A DNA stretch of 64,000 nt, from contig NZ_CP146287.1 of the NCBI RefSeq assembly GCF_037041345.1, forward strand, positions 1,925,501 to 1,989,500, given 5' to 3'. The notes under the pieces are model-generated. The model had not been told where the DNA came from. It did not search any database and was given only the letters and a program-made list of their open reading frames with translations. Source of the stretch: Abiotrophia defectiva ATCC 49176. Its GTDB lineage: Bacteria; Bacillota; Bacilli; Lactobacillales; Aerococcaceae. Each line of letters starts with the position of its first letter. The stretch's first letter is position 1. The position numbers were made by a program, and so were the translations under genes. Below, piece by piece: positions 46,149 to 55,173 of the stretch.

Positions 46149-46601
46149 TTAAGCCTTAAAACCCGCTAGCTGGCGCATATCCAATTGTTCTTGACTGGGC
46201 ACTTCATACTGGCGCCGGATGGCGTCGTAGTCTTCCTGGCCCTTAGGTGTGCTGTGGTTCTGGCCGCTAGTCTTGCCGGCACTGCCATTCTTGCTCTCAA
46301 GCAGAGTAATATCTTGGACATGGCATTCCAGGATGTAGACTTTTTGATCTTGATTATTGGTGTAGTGGCGGGATTCCATTCGCCCCACTACCCCAATACG
46401 GTGGCCCTTTTGGGCGTATTTGACTAGTAAGTCAGCTAGATAGTCCCAAGCCACAATGGGAATAAAGTCGGTCTGAAAGTCGCCATTGCGGTCACGATGG
46501 CGGCGGGAGACGGCTAGGCAATTATTGACCACCCGATGGTCGCCCACCTGACGGTCTTCGACAGGACGAGTCAAACGTCCAACAAGCAACAATTGATTCA
46601 T
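46149..46601 (-). CDS. Single-stranded DNA-binding protein paralogue without an acidic tail
   Basis: A 150-residue OB-fold SSB-like protein (MNQLLLVGRLTRPVED). The ATG at 46599-46601 follows GGAGGAATACCT; a 42-codon upstream extension has no counterpart. The OB-fold part has FIPIVAWDYLADLLVKY and KGHRIGVVGRMESRHY. The linker is short, and the C-terminus ends LDMRQLAGFKA, not the acidic DDDLPF-type tip that binds repair proteins in the housekeeping SSB. This suggests the competence- or stress-type second SSB, not the replication SSB, which is normally between rpsF and rpsR. Confidence 0.85.
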   Translation of the reverse strand: MNQLLLVGRLTRPVEDRQVGDHRVVNNCLAVSRRHRDRNGDFQTDFIPIVAWDYLADLLVKYAQKGHRIGVVGRMESRHYTNNQDQKVYILECHVQDITLLESKNGSAGKTSGQNHSTPKGQEDYDAIRRQYEVPSQEQLDMRQLAGFKA

Positions 46602-46766
46602 AGGTATTCCTCCAGAAAATAATTTGCCTTTCATAGATATATAGGCTTTGGGACCAGGTTTTTTACTGGTTTTGGAGATAAAAGGTTGAAATTTTATGAT
46701 GCTTACAAGCGAGCCCTGGTTTACCAACCTTGCCTTGCAAAGAGTATATATAGGATTTTATATATA

Positions 46767-46824
46767 AAAATAGACTAGCCTCAGCTAGTCTACAAAAGAA
46801 ATGCCCCTATCGCTAGGATAGGGG
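46767..46824 (-). terminator. Double hairpin ending the rapZ-yvcK-whiA operon
   Basis: On the minus strand a first hairpin CCCCTATC/GATAGGGG (46804-46811 with 46817-46824) is followed by a second, TAGACTAGC/GCTAGTCTA (46771-46779 with 46784-46792), with a run of five T. The second is the terminator proper. The ssb-like gene starts about 165 nt further on and probably has its own promoter in the AT-rich stretch at 46740-46770, where no clear -35 was seen. Confidence 0.75.
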
Positions 46825-46831
46825 TAGATTG

Positions 46832-47758
46832 CTATAAAGCATGACTTTCCGCTAGTTCCACTAACTTGCGGAGACGATGGTTGACACCCGACTTGGAAAT
46901 AGGGCCACCTGGAATTAATTGGCCTAACTCACCCAAACTGAGGTCGGGATGATCTAGACGGAATTCCGCCATAATCCGCAACTTATCAGGGAGGCTATCC
47001 AGCCCCCGCGTGTCGGCTAGGTAACGAATGGCTTCAATCTGCCGTTGTGAGGCATCGATTTGCTTGTTGAGGTTGGCCGTCTCACAGTTGACCAGACGGT
47101 TAACGGAGTTACGCATGTCACGAACAATGCGAATATCTTCGAAGCGTAACATAGCCCGGTTGGCACCGATAATAGCCAGAAACTCGGCAATTTTCTCAGC
47201 TTCCTTAAGGTAGGTAATATAGCCGTTGCGACGGACGATGGTCCGTGCATTGAGGTGGAAATGATTCATCATCTTGCAGATGTCCTCATTGTGCTCCTCG
47301 TAGTTGGAATAGATTTCCAAGTGATAGCGACTATTCTCCGGATTGTTGACGGAACCAGCTGCTAGGAAGGCACCCCGCAAATAGGAGCGCTCCTTCTGTT
47401 CATTATTCATAATGTCAGGCGCGATATGGTGGTTAATCATGAGCCCGTCGAAGATGCCTAAGTCCTCCAAGATATCCCGCACATTCTGGCGGCAACGGAC
47501 GATATAGACATTATTCTTCTTAAGCTTCATCTTGCGTCTGACCATGAGCTCACTCTCAGTGTGATAGAACTGCTTGAGTAGGCTGTAGAGTCGGCGGGCA
47601 ATGGCCGCATTTTCGCTCTGAACATTGAGAATAAACTTCTGTTGGTAGAGGCTGACTGCCCCATTCATCCGAATCAGGGCCGCAAGCTCCGCCTTAGCGT
47701 GTTCCTTGTGGACCTCTAAGAGGGTACATTCCTTCTTAACTTCTGATGCGAAGGTCAT
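46832..47758 (-). CDS. whiA: WhiA, sporulation-regulator-type DNA-binding protein
   Basis: WhiA is a chromosome-associated protein of Gram-positives with an N-terminal LAGLIDADG-homing-endonuclease-like fold and a C-terminal helix-turn-helix. In Bacillus it affects cell division and chromosome segregation. The 308-residue length is typical. It starts [15 protein letters not shown], and near the C-terminus has [27 protein letters not shown] (core [12 protein letters not shown]), the usual DNA-binding motif. It is the third gene of the conserved rapZ-yvcK-whiA operon. Confidence 0.95.
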   Translation of the reverse strand: MTFASEVKKECTLLEVHKEHAKAELAALIRMNGAVSLYQQKFILNVQSENAAIARRLYSLLKQFYHTESELMVRRKMKLKKNNVYIVRCRQNVRDILEDLGIFDGLMINHHIAPDIMNNEQKERSYLRGAFLAAGSVNNPENSRYHLEIYSNYEEHNEDICKMMNHFHLNARTIVRRNGYITYLKEAEKIAEFLAIIGANRAMLRFEDIRIVRDMRNSVNRLVNCETANLNKQIDASQRQIEAIRYLADTRGLDSLPDKLRIMAEFRLDHPDLSLGELGQLIPGGPISKSGVNHRLRKLVELAESHAL

Positions 47759-47792
47759 GAGAACCCTCCTTTCTGCTTGGACTTAGCTTACC

Positions 47793-48818
47793 TTAGACTT
47801 GTGCCGCCTGATGTTTGAGGCGACGGTTAAGCTTAATCGTTTCCATGAGATGGCGGAGTTCTTCCACCACTAATTCGGTGTCATGGTAGGCACCGCCATT
47901 TTTCATGCTGAGGAAGCTATTGGAAATGACGCGGCAACCCAATTTACGCATGCCTTCAAAGTCATGGCGGACTTGAAGTAGGTACTCTTCATTAGGTTGA
48001 TTGTCAATGTAATCCTGAGGCACCTCGGCAATGTTCACGAGGACCGTATCGATAAAGGCCTGGCCCAAATGTTCATGCAAGACTCGGACATGGTCAGCAT
48101 CCGAGAACTGCTCGGTCTCCCCTAACTGGGTCATGATGTTACAAATATAGACGACTTCAGCCTGGGTCCGTTTGATGGCCTGACCGATTTCTTCAATCAT
48201 GAGATTAGGCAGGATACTGGAATAGAGGCTACCTGGCCCCAGAACAATCAAATCTGCCTGTTCAATAGCTTCCACGACATGAGGGGTCGCCTGAATGGCT
48301 GGCTCCCCTTGCATGGTGGTCACCAGAACTTGTTGAATCTTCTTACGATGACGTGCAATCTTAGACTCGCCGACCGCAATGGTCCCGTCCTCGAAGAGGG
48401 CGTGCAAGACTAGGGGCTCGGTCGCTGCCGGCAGAATCTGGCCCTGAACCTTCATATAATTGGATAGAATGTCTAAGGACTCGGTCAAGGAACCTCGCAT
48501 TTCTTTCAAAGCGGCAATGAGTAAGTTACCGATGGCGTGGCCGGCCAAGAAGTCATCATCCGTGTTAAAACGATACTGGAAGACGTCCAGTAGTAGCTCG
48601 TCAGCATCGGATAAGGCCACCATACAGTTACGAATATCGCCCGGAGGGACGACATCAATATAGTCGCGAATGGCGCCTGAGCTACCACCATCATCCGCCA
48701 CGGTTACAACGGCTGTAATGTCGGCGTCAATTCGTTTGAGCCCCCGCAAGATAACAGGCAATCCGGTCCCACCACCGATGACTGCTACCTTATAGCGGTG
48801 CGATTTGGTCTCGCTCAT
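47793..48818 (-). CDS. yvcK: Gluconeogenesis factor YvcK/CofD-like
   Basis: A member of the CofD-like nucleotide/UDP-sugar-binding family. In Bacillus YvcK is needed for growth on gluconeogenic carbon and affects cell-wall synthesis through PBP1. The 341-residue protein has [13 protein letters not shown] at about residues 15-27 and [11 protein letters not shown]. The start overlaps the rapZ stop as ATGA. Confidence 0.94.
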   Translation of the reverse strand: MSETKSHRYKVAVIGGGTGLPVILRGLKRIDADITAVVTVADDGGSSGAIRDYIDVVPPGDIRNCMVALSDADELLLDVFQYRFNTDDDFLAGHAIGNLLIAALKEMRGSLTESLDILSNYMKVQGQILPAATEPLVLHALFEDGTIAVGESKIARHRKKIQQVLVTTMQGEPAIQATPHVVEAIEQADLIVLGPGSLYSSILPNLMIEEIGQAIKRTQAEVVYICNIMTQLGETEQFSDADHVRVLHEHLGQAFIDTVLVNIAEVPQDYIDNQPNEEYLLQVRHDFEGMRKLGCRVISNSFLSMKNGGAYHDTELVVEELRHLMETIKLNRRLKHQAAQV

Positions 48819-49702
48819 GACCGGTTCACGGTCTCTTTCTTCTTCATATAATCACGGTGGGAAATATTAACCGCATAGTTATCTGTCTTAAGATGGTTGG
48901 CAATCCGCTCAGCAATGGCCACGGACCGGTGTTTACCGCCGGTACAACCAATGGCGATGGTCACACTGGATTTGCCTTCCTTCTTGTAACCTGGTAGGCA
49001 GAACTCAATGACATCAATGAGCTTGCTGTAGAAGGCCTGGGTTTCGGGTTGCTTCATGACATAGTCATAAACCGGCGCATCCATCCCAGTCTGCGGGCGC
49101 AATTCCGGAATATAGTGCGGGTTAGGCAGGAAGCGCACGTCCCAGATAATATCGGCATCAATCGGCACCCCGTACTTGAAGCCAAAGGACATGACTTCCA
49201 CATGGAAGGTCTGATAATCCTTAGTGGCGAAGTCCTTAATCAGGCGCTCACGCAACTGACGTGGAGAAATATCGGAAGTATCAATGATGATTTGGGCGCG
49301 GGTGCGCAAGTCCATGAGCAACTCACGTTCCTTGGCAATCCCTTCTGATACCCGGCCATCTGGGGCCAGTGGGTGATTCCGGCGGGTCTCCTTATAGCGA
49401 GATACTAAGACCGAATCGCTAGAATCTAAGAAAATAATGCGGGTTGTCACTAACTGTGTGTTATCTAAAGTCGCAATCAGGCTGTCGACTTCATTAAAGA
49501 AATCTCGGCTCCGCAAGTCGATGACAAGCGCAATCCGGCTGATTTTGCCTGATTCTTTGACCAATTCCCAGAAGGTTGGGAGCAGGGTTGGGGGCATGTT
49601 ATCGATACAGAAGTAGCCTAAATCTTCAAAACTTTGGACCGCAACTGTCTTGCCGGCGCCGCTCATCCCTGTAATAATGACTAGTTCGAGTGTGTCTGCC
49701 AT
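48815..49702 (-). CDS. rapZ: RNase adapter / nucleotide-binding protein RapZ
   Basis: A P-loop ATPase (YvcJ in Bacillus). In enterobacteria RapZ directs RNase E to the GlmZ small RNA. In Firmicutes it has been linked to competence, and its partner is not established. The 295-residue protein has Walker A GMSGAGKT at 13-20 and the C-terminal [11 protein letters not shown] metal-site motif. It is the first gene of its operon. Confidence 0.95.
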   Translation of the reverse strand: MADTLELVIITGMSGAGKTVAVQSFEDLGYFCIDNMPPTLLPTFWELVKESGKISRIALVIDLRSRDFFNEVDSLIATLDNTQLVTTRIIFLDSSDSVLVSRYKETRRNHPLAPDGRVSEGIAKERELLMDLRTRAQIIIDTSDISPRQLRERLIKDFATKDYQTFHVEVMSFGFKYGVPIDADIIWDVRFLPNPHYIPELRPQTGMDAPVYDYVMKQPETQAFYSKLIDVIEFCLPGYKKEGKSSVTIAIGCTGGKHRSVAIAERIANHLKTDNYAVNISHRDYMKKKETVNRS

Positions 49703-49746
49703 ATCATCGCCTCTTTCTTTGTGGAATCCTCGCTATTTTCCTCCCT

Positions 49747-49755
49747 AGTATACCA
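49747..49755 (-). promoter_or_regulatory. rapZ: Extended -10 promoter of rapZ
   Basis: TGG-TATACT on the minus strand (-10 at 49747-49752) without a good -35, about 40 nt before the rapZ start. It shares the 317-bp divergent gap with pgcA. The rest of that gap shows no further gene. Confidence 0.5.
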
Positions 49756-49937
49756 CGCTTAGGCGGGAAAAGCGACCTAGGAGCCGGACGCTTGCTTCTG
49801 GCGGTTTTAGGGTATTTAAGTAGATTTACAAAACTTTCTGGGCGCTAGCTTCCTGATAGGCCCGGACATTTACCTGAGTGCTATGGCTAAATTTCCCTTT
49901 CAAATTTCTAGCCCTACTAGTAACCGTCTACATTTCA

Positions 49938-49946
49938 TGGTAGAAT
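49938..49946 (+). promoter_or_regulatory. pgcA: Extended -10 promoter candidate of pgcA
   Basis: TGG-TAGAAT (49938-49946) about 75 nt upstream of the start. A short inverted repeat AGTGAG/CTCACT (around 49957-49975) lies in the leader. The -35 region is poor. Confidence 0.4.
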
Positions 49947-50019
49947 ATTAGCATAAAGTGAGGAGCCTCTCACTAGGTTTCATTTCTCTTATGACGCAAT
50001 ACTGAAAGGTGGTAATGCT

Positions 50020-51741
50020 ATGACATGGCAAGAAACATTAAACCTCTGGAAAAATTACGACGCCCTTGATCCAGTGCTCAAGGAAGAGTTAGCCAATAAC
50101 CAGGACGAAGAAGCCTTAAAGGATGCCTTTGGCGCCAATCTCAGCTTCGGGACAGCAGGTATGCGTGGTGTCCTAGGGGCAGGGCCTAACTGCATGAACG
50201 TCTACACCGTTCGCCAAGCAACAGAAGGCTTAGCCCAATTAATCGAAGAAGCTGGCCAATCGGCTAAAGACCGCGGAGTTGCGATTTCCTATGACTCACG
50301 GCATTATTCACCTGAATTCGCCATGGAAGCGGCCTTGGTCTTGGGTCGTCACGGCATCAAGAGCTATGTCTTTGAGAGCTTACGGCCAACGCCTGAATTA
50401 TCCTTTGCCGTACGCTACCTCAACACCTACGCTGGGATTATGATTACTGCCAGCCACAACCCTGCCGCCTACAATGGCTACAAGGTTTACGGCGAAGACG
50501 GTGGGCAAATGCCACCGGAAGATGCAGATAAATTAACAGAATTTGTGCGCGCAGTGGAAAACCCTCTAACCGTTGAAGTAGGTGACAAGACCGAATTATT
50601 AGGGAGCGGCGTCGTAGAAATCATCGGTGACCGTGTGGACCAAGCTTACCTAGAAGAAATGAAGGCTGTCACCATCAACCCTGAATTAGTCAAGGAAATG
50701 GCGGACCAAGTCAGCATCGTCTTCACGCCACTTCACGGGACTGGTATGTACCTAGGTCTTAAAGCCCTCAACCAAGCTGGCTTTAACACGATTCACGTGG
50801 TAGAAGAACAAGCTAAAGCAGACGGTGACTTCCCAACTGTTAAGTCGCCTAACCCTGAATCTGCTGCGGCCTTTGATTTGGCTGAGCAATTAGCTAAGAA
50901 GGTAGAAGCGGATATCCTCTTAGGGACCGACCCAGACGCTGACCGGCTCGGGGCTAAGGTTCGCACTAGCAAGGGTGACTACCAACTCTTGACTGGGAAC
51001 CAAATCGCTTCCCTCATGTTGGACTACATCTTGAACGCTAAGTTAGAACTCAACCAACTGCCTAAGAACGGGGTAGCGGTTAAGTCTATCGTATCGACTA
51101 ACTTTGCTGACGCCATCTTATCTCACTATGGCTTAGAAGCGGTCGAAGTACTAACTGGCTTCAAATTTATCGCTGAGAAGATCCAAGAATATGAAGAAAC
51201 AGGCTCTAAGACCTTCCTCATGGGCTTTGAAGAATCTTACGGTTACCTCATTAAGCCATTTGTTCGCGATAAGGATGCCATCCAAGCCTTGGTAGTCTTA
51301 GCCGAATTGACTGCCTACCACAAGAAAGCGGGCCGCACCTTGGCTGATGTCTTAGAAAGCATGTACGAAAAATACGGCTACTTCTATGAAAAGACTATCG
51401 CAGTGGACTTCCCAGGTCTCTCTGGGCAAGCTAAGATGGCAGCCATCATGCAGCAAATCCGGACTGAAGGGATCAAGGAAATGGGTGGCCTCAAAGTGGT
51501 GAGCGCAGCTGACTACTTAGCTGGCACACGCACTCTGGCTGACGGCACGGTTGAAACCTTGACCTTCCCACCATCTGATGCCCTCAAGTATGTCTTGGAA
51601 GACGGCAGCTGGGTGGCTTTCCGTCCAAGTGGTACCGAACCAAAAATCAAGCTCTATCTAGGCACCCAAGGCGCTTCGCATGAAGAAGTAGAAGCTAAGG
51701 CTGCTAAGATTGAAGCAGACATCGCTAAATTAACCGCCTAA
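50020..51741 (+). CDS. pgcA: Phosphoglucomutase / phosphomannomutase
   Basis: Interconverts glucose-1-phosphate and glucose-6-phosphate, feeding UDP-glucose for glycolipid, polysaccharide and teichoic acid synthesis. The 573-residue protein has the phosphoserine loop TASHNP with the active Ser145, the Mg loop DPDADR at 304-309, the sugar-binding GFEESYGY and the phosphate-binding RPSGTEPK near the C-terminus. It is the alpha-phosphohexomutase type named PgcA in Gram-positives. It is the only large gene on the plus strand, with AAAGGTGG 7 nt before the ATG. Confidence 0.95.
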   Translation: MTWQETLNLWKNYDALDPVLKEELANNQDEEALKDAFGANLSFGTAGMRGVLGAGPNCMNVYTVRQATEGLAQLIEEAGQSAKDRGVAISYDSRHYSPEFAMEAALVLGRHGIKSYVFESLRPTPELSFAVRYLNTYAGIMITASHNPAAYNGYKVYGEDGGQMPPEDADKLTEFVRAVENPLTVEVGDKTELLGSGVVEIIGDRVDQAYLEEMKAVTINPELVKEMADQVSIVFTPLHGTGMYLGLKALNQAGFNTIHVVEEQAKADGDFPTVKSPNPESAAAFDLAEQLAKKVEADILLGTDPDADRLGAKVRTSKGDYQLLTGNQIASLMLDYILNAKLELNQLPKNGVAVKSIVSTNFADAILSHYGLEAVEVLTGFKFIAEKIQEYEETGSKTFLMGFEESYGYLIKPFVRDKDAIQALVVLAELTAYHKKAGRTLADVLESMYEKYGYFYEKTIAVDFPGLSGQAKMAAIMQQIRTEGIKEMGGLKVVSAADYLAGTRTLADGTVETLTFPPSDALKYVLEDGSWVAFRPSGTEPKIKLYLGTQGASHEEVEAKAAKIEADIAKLTA

Positions 51742-51749
51742 GTCTAAGG

Positions 51750-51784
51750 CAAAAGGACTGGGATTGATGCCCAGTCCTTTTTGT
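51750..51784 (+). terminator. Terminator of pgcA
   Basis: Stem AAAGGACTGGG/CCCAGTCCTTT (51752-51762 with 51770-51780) followed by T residues, directly after the stop codon. Confidence 0.9.
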
Positions 51785-51883
51785 GTGGTTTGGTTAATGG
51801 AGAACTAGCGGCTCTAGGCCTAGGTTTTTGGCTGAGACAGCTCGGGATATCATGAAATCTGCCCCAAGCCCTATCTTTTGACC

Positions 51884-52325
51884 GAGCCAGTGGTCCACTT
51901 TCCAGAGTAGACCACTGGCTCGAAGCTTTTCCTGACTTTTGGCACGTTTCCAGCGATTTCCCGAGAGCTAGTGGTCCACTTTCCGGAGTAGACCACTGGC
52001 TCGAAGCTTTTCCTAGCTTTTGACCCGTTTCTGGTGATTTCCCGGGAGCTAGTGGTCCACTTGACAGAGTGGGCCACTGGCTCGAAGCTTTTCCTAGCTT
52101 TTGACCCGTTTCTGGTGATTTCCCGGGAGCTAGTGGTCCACTTGACAGAGTGGGCCACTGGCTCGAAGCCTTTCCTAGCTTTTGACCCGTTTCTGGTGAT
52201 TTCCCGGGAGCTAGTGGTCCACTTGACAGAGTGGGCCACTGGCTCGAAGCCTTTCCTAGCTTTTGACCCATTTTCGGCGATTTCCCGGGAGCTAGTGGTC
52301 CACTTTCCGGAGTGGGCCACTGGCT
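51884..52325. repeat. 81-bp tandem repeats with six inverted repeats
   Basis: Between the pgcA and trxB terminators an 81-bp unit is repeated in tandem. Six copies of an inverted repeat (core AGTGGTCCACT ... AGTGGGCCACT; the first copy extends to a 12-bp GAGCCAGTGGTC stem) alternate with about 45-bp spacers that are themselves similar. Core starts are at 51889, 51970, 52051, 52132, 52213 and 52294. Because 81 is a multiple of three, two frames stay open on the minus strand (51744-52271 and 51871-52320) and give repetitive peptides. I consider those not real genes. Spacers are conserved, which rules out CRISPR. Function unknown. Confidence 0.85.
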
Positions 52326-52330
52326 ACATC

Positions 52331-52365
52331 AAAAGCCCTGCACTGATAGACAGTGCAGGGCTTTT
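52331..52365. terminator. Bidirectional terminator of trxB
   Basis: A 15-bp perfect stem, AAAAGCCCTGCACTG and its complement (52331-52345 with 52351-52365), with T runs on both strands, 5 nt beyond the trxB stop. Confidence 0.9.
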
Positions 52366-52369
52366 TAGC

Positions 52370-53302
52370 TTAGTCTTTAAGACTTTCAATGTATTGGTAG
52401 GCTTGGAAACCAGCCGTGCCGCCATCGCCGGTGGCTGTTACGATTTGGCGCAGGTGCTTTTGACGCACGTCGCCAGCTGCAAAAACGCCTGGCAGGCTAG
52501 TGGCCATGTGGTCATCCGTGATGATCCAGCCTTCTTGGTCGGTAATTTCCAAATCTTTGACTGCTTCTGAGTTAGGCACTAAACCAACGTAGATAAAGAC
52601 CCCTTGGGCATCCACGCGGCTGGTCTGGCCAGTCTTGACGTTCTTAATTTGCACGCCTTCAACCGCATCCGTCCCTAGAATTTCCTCCACCACGCTATCC
52701 CAGATAAATTCAATCTTAGGATTGGAAAAGGCCCGGTCTTGCAGGACTTTCTGCGCTCGGAGCTCGTCACGACGGTGAATAACTGTGACCTTGCTAGCAA
52801 ATTGAGTCAGGTAATGGGCTTCTTCAACGGCCGAGTCACCTCCGCCGACTACGATAATTTCCTTATCGCGGAAGAAGAAACCGTCACAGACCGCACAGTA
52901 GGACACGCCACGGCCAGCCAATTCTTCTTCACCAGGCACACCAAGATGGCGGTGGAAAGAACCGGTCGCCACAATGACTGCCTTAGCTTCATAAATCTTA
53001 GAGCTAGTATGCACTCGCTTAAGGTCACCTGCTACTTCAATATGGCTCACATCGCCGTAGTCGTGGACTGCGTCAAAACGCATGGCCCCTTGGTACATGT
53101 GTTGGGCCAATTCTGGGCCGGAAACCAGGGAAAAACCAGGATAGTTTTCCACGTCTGCCGTGTTGTTGACTTCCCCGCCAGGAACGCCTTTTTCAATCAT
53201 GTGGGTCTTGAGATTGGCTCGTGAAGCGTAGAGGGCGGCGGTCATGCCAGCCGGCCCAGCGCCAATCACGACGACATCTGTTACAATTAATTCTTTTTCC
53301 AT
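52370..53302 (-). CDS. trxB: Thioredoxin reductase
   Basis: Reduces thioredoxin with NADPH through FAD and a redox-active cysteine pair. From the ATG at 53300-53302 (MEKELIVTDVVVIGAG, 310 residues) it has the FAD-binding GAGPAG at 14-19, the active site CAVC at 136-139 and the NADPH-binding GGGDSA at 153-158. A 19-codon upstream extension is open but runs into the end of gpsA; the site before the chosen ATG is weak (GAGAGTGA). It is the last gene of hprK-lgt-gpsA-trxB. Confidence 0.93.
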   Translation of the reverse strand: MEKELIVTDVVVIGAGPAGMTAALYASRANLKTHMIEKGVPGGEVNNTADVENYPGFSLVSGPELAQHMYQGAMRFDAVHDYGDVSHIEVAGDLKRVHTSSKIYEAKAVIVATGSFHRHLGVPGEEELAGRGVSYCAVCDGFFFRDKEIIVVGGGDSAVEEAHYLTQFASKVTVIHRRDELRAQKVLQDRAFSNPKIEFIWDSVVEEILGTDAVEGVQIKNVKTGQTSRVDAQGVFIYVGLVPNSEAVKDLEITDQEGWIITDDHMATSLPGVFAAGDVRQKHLRQIVTATGDGGTAGFQAYQYIESLKD

Positions 53303-53318
53303 TCTATCATTCACTCTC

Positions 53319-54347
53319 TTAATAATGCGCTTGAGACAGGGAGGCTTCTTGCTTGCCATCGCGCGTCATCAAGCGAAGCAGGCCTTCCTTGACCTGCGCA
53401 CCTTCATAAATAAGACCATAGAGGGCCTCGGTAATTGGCATCTCGATTCCGGATTCCTTGGCCAATTCATAGGCTGACTGGCAAGTAGCAATCCCTTCGA
53501 CTACCATTTGAATTTCTTCTTCGATGGCTTCCTTGCTGTAACCTTTGGCTAGCAGATTCCCTGCCTGCCAGTTACGGGAGTGGGGACTGGTACAGGTGAC
53601 CACTAGGTCGCCTACCCCGCTCAAGCCAACGAAAGTCAGCGGGTCTGCCCCTAACTTAATGCCCATACGGGAAATTTCAGCCAGACCACGCGTTACTAGG
53701 GCGGCCTTGGCATTGTCGCCGTAGCCAGCTCCCGCTAGGACACCGGCCCCTAGGGCAATAATATTCTTGAGGGCCGCGCCCATTTCCACGCCTACCACAT
53801 CGGTATTGGTATAAATGCGGAAGTAGTGATTCTTAAAGAGGGCCTGCACCTTCTCAGCTGCTTGTAAATTGGGACAAGCGGCCGTTACAGTCGTCAGGTC
53901 ATGGCGGGCTACTTCCTCAGCATGGCTTGGGCCTGACAAAACAACCAGGTCTTGGTAGTCTTGGCGCGGAATTTCCGCTTCAATCATCTGGCTAACTCGC
54001 AAATGGGTCCCCTGCTCCAGCCCCTTAGTGGCATGCACTAGGAGGGGTTGGGCGTCTGACTGACTGAGATAGCTAGCTACCTGCCGAGCAACCGAGCGAA
54101 TAGCCTTGGTTGGTAAGACGAAGAGCACGACAGCGGCTTGATCCAAGGCTGCTTTTAAGTCCGTTGTTGCCACAATGGCCGTCGGCAAGTTAATGCCTGG
54201 CAGGAAGTGGCTATTGGTATGGGCTTGGTTAATTTCATCCGCGATGTGGTCTTCCCGTCCCCATAAGACCACCTCATGACCATTTTCAGCCAAGACTTGG
54301 CCTAGGGCAGTTCCCCAGGAACCTGAACCTAATACCGCAATTTTCAT
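53319..54347 (-). CDS. gpsA: Glycerol-3-phosphate dehydrogenase, NAD(P)+
   Basis: Makes sn-glycerol-3-phosphate from dihydroxyacetone phosphate for phospholipid and lipoteichoic acid synthesis. The 342-residue protein has the Rossmann loop LGSGSWGTALG at about residues 6-16 and the conserved VLSGPSHAEEVAR at about 138-150. It lies 4 nt after lgt, a usual pairing in Lactobacillales: both act on membrane lipid metabolism. Confidence 0.95.
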   Translation of the reverse strand: MKIAVLGSGSWGTALGQVLAENGHEVVLWGREDHIADEINQAHTNSHFLPGINLPTAIVATTDLKAALDQAAVVLFVLPTKAIRSVARQVASYLSQSDAQPLLVHATKGLEQGTHLRVSQMIEAEIPRQDYQDLVVLSGPSHAEEVARHDLTTVTAACPNLQAAEKVQALFKNHYFRIYTNTDVVGVEMGAALKNIIALGAGVLAGAGYGDNAKAALVTRGLAEISRMGIKLGADPLTFVGLSGVGDLVVTCTSPHSRNWQAGNLLAKGYSKEAIEEEIQMVVEGIATCQSAYELAKESGIEMPITEALYGLIYEGAQVKEGLLRLMTRDGKQEASLSQAHY

Positions 54348-54351
54348 GTCC

Positions 54352-55173
54352 TTACCTCTTTTCTAATTGGAAATCTGAATAGGCCACACTGTGACCCCCT
54401 CGCCGTCTGATGATAATCCAGGCCAAGCCCAGCACTACCATGACGGCGGACAGCCCCTGCGAAATGCGCAAGGGACCCAAGTATAAACTGTCAGTCCGTA
54501 GACCTTCAATGAAGAAGCGACCTAGGCCATACCAGACGAAGTAGCCGGCCGCTAATTCGCCACGATTGACTAAGCCTTTTTGTCGTCGCAAGATGAAGAT
54601 CAGGGTCAAGCCAAGTAAGTTCCACAAGGACTCATACAGGAAGGTTGGCTGGTAATAATGGCCTTGAATCTGCATTTGGTCAATGAGCCAAGCCGGCAAA
54701 TGCAAGCCTTCTAGGAAGGCGCGGCTGGTTTCTGGCCCATAGGCCTCTTGGTTAACAAAGTTGCCCCAACGCCCGATGGCTTGGGCCAGCATAATGCCTG
54801 GCGCTGCTACATCCAAGGTCAGGATGAGGTCTTGCTGATAGCGCCTTGCCACATAGATAATGGTGGCTGTCCCTAGCAAGATGGCTCCATAGATGGCACC
54901 CCCACCATGCCAAATCTGAATGATTTGGTCGGGATGGGCCAGGTAGTAGTCCAAACGGAAGAGCACATAGTAGGCGCGCGCCCCTATCAGGCCTAAGATA
55001 ATGGTCCAAAAGTAGGCATCCGACAGATAATCTTCCGACAGGCCCTTACGTCGCCCCTCTCGCATGACCAAAAGATAGGATAGGACCATGCCTAAGCCAA
55101 TCAAGAGGCCATACCAGTGGACAGGCCAGCCCAGCAAACGGAAGGCAATGGGATCAATGGCTAAAATTGGCAT
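54352..55173 (-). CDS. lgt: Prolipoprotein diacylglyceryl transferase
   Basis: Transfers diacylglycerol from phosphatidylglycerol to the lipobox cysteine of prelipoproteins in the membrane. The 273-residue protein has about seven predicted helices and the family signature GRWGNFVNQEAYG at about residues 133-145, with HGGGAIYGA before it. It starts directly after the hprK stop. Note that the binding protein at 37.1-38.4 kb lacks the cysteine that would make it an Lgt substrate. Confidence 0.96.
   Translation of the reverse strand: MPILAIDPIAFRLLGWPVHWYGLLIGLGMVLSYLLVMREGRRKGLSEDYLSDAYFWTIILGLIGARAYYVLFRLDYYLAHPDQIIQIWHGGGAIYGAILLGTATIIYVARRYQQDLILTLDVAAPGIMLAQAIGRWGNFVNQEAYGPETSRAFLEGLHLPAWLIDQMQIQGHYYQPTFLYESLWNLLGLTLIFILRRQKGLVNRGELAAGYFVWYGLGRFFIEGLRTDSLYLGPLRISQGLSAVMVVLGLAWIIIRRRGGHSVAYSDFQLEKR

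Noticed and set aside
51744-52320. Two overlapping minus-strand frames of 175 and 149 codons with repeated peptides
   Set aside because: They come from the 81-bp repeat, whose length is a multiple of three. Both frames are open at once, there is no good ribosome binding site, and the composition is that of the repeat.
51884-52325. CRISPR-like array (six regular repeats with spacers of about 45 bp)
   Set aside because: The spacers are nearly identical to one another, there are no cas genes, and the period is 81 bp. It is a tandem repeat.
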